Source of the DNA: Zopfochytrium polystomum
Taxonomy: Eukaryota > Chytridiomycota > Chytridiomycetes > Chytridiales > Chytridiaceae
Length of the DNA stretch: 64,000 nt
NCBI GenBank assembly: GCA_025765615.1
Contig: JAIVFJ010000016.1
Coordinates: 124,001 to 188,000 of the forward strand
Reading direction: 5' to 3'
Below the pieces are notes generated by a model. That model did no database searches. It worked only from the letters and a program-made list of their open reading frames with translations, and was not told where the DNA came from. Below, one piece after another: positions 63,735-64,000 of this stretch. The first letter of the stretch is position 1, and each line of letters opens with the position of its first letter. A program made the position numbers and the translations under genes.

Positions 63735-64000
63735 CTACACTACCGCACCTTCTTCCTCTTTGCCAACCGGCCTGCCGAGCGGCTTGCCGTCACTCCCCAG
63801 AAGAAACGACAGCACGCCCAACTCGGCGTCCTCTTGGCCCACAAAAACCGGCGCGGGCCGCGGATCGCAGATCAGCGTGCCCTCATAGTCGTCGCGAAAG
63901 TGGCGCTGGCAGTCAAAGATCTGGTTCGGGCGCGCCCGTGAACGTCTCCGCCGTCCGCAGCTTGCCCGTCGCCAGATCGCCCTCCAGCCACCGCCCCGAC
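63735..64000 (-). CDS. Partial unknown gene running off the right edge
   Basis: Minus-strand frame ending at 63735 reads NQIFDCQRHFRDDYEGTLIC then DPRPAPVFVGQEDAELGVLS and GKEEEGAVV. Just upstream, in another frame, is GRWLEGDLATGKLRTAETFTG. The two pieces could be exons or a frame break; too little is visible to name a family. The 450-bp gap to PPP1R11 shows nothing else. Confidence 0.25.
   Translation of the reverse strand, partial: RGGGWRAIWRRASCGRRRRSRARPNQIFDCQRHFRDDYEGTLICDPRPAPVFVGQEDAELGVLSFLLGSDGKPLGRPVGKEEEGAVV

Overview
This window is nuclear DNA from a fungus-like eukaryote. Genes are dense, on both strands, and split by short introns of about 37-140 bp with GT-AG borders and CTAAC/CTGAC-type branch sites. 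TAA, TAG and TGA all end intact genes, so the code is standard. The gene set fits a zoosporic (chytrid-like) or other early-diverging fungus better than Dikarya: it mixes fungal traits (BiP ending in HDEL, peroxisomal acyl-CoA oxidase, GH30 galactanase, F-box/WD40 family) with genes more familiar from animals (MEA1, OBI1-type RING, DNAJC11, METTL3, full-length ZGRF1 helicase, R3HDM4-like, PNRC-like). The lineage is an inference.

1-22 kb is a housekeeping block: the 3' part of DNAJC11 (+), MEA1 (-), an OBI1-like RING protein (+), proteasome beta-2 subunit PUP1 (-), ZGRF1 helicase (-), METTL3 (+), peroxisomal acyl-CoA oxidase (+), an actin-related (Arp10-like) protein (+), an R3HDM4-like protein (+) and a membrane-anchored GDSL esterase (+). 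Most exon joins were checked for phase, and for most genes the spliced frame closes exactly.

22.8-45 kb is an accessory block rich in mobile DNA. It holds (a) a 6,475-bp CACTA-like DDE element with 18-bp terminal inverted repeats and two gene units; (b) a tyrosine-recombinase (Crypton-like) gene carrying three in-frame TGA codons; and (c) a 3,538-bp PIF/Harbinger element with perfect 16-bp inverted repeats, a TTA target duplication and both genes intact, sitting inside the last intron of an F-box/WD40 gene. Host genes between them include BiP and several unknowns.

45-64 kb holds a secreted GH30 beta-1,6-galactanase with five tandem Cys-rich modules, a poorly coding 48-51.7 kb stretch, a second F-box/WD40 gene, a decayed gene, a small secreted protein with eight cysteines, DHFR and a Cox7c-like protein whose start codons overlap on opposite strands, a PNRC-like (mRNA decapping coactivator type) protein, the PP1 inhibitor PPP1R11/Ypi1 and a partial unknown gene at the right edge. 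No rRNA, convincing tRNA or CRISPR array was found. Microsatellites and homopolymers are common in introns and intergenic DNA.
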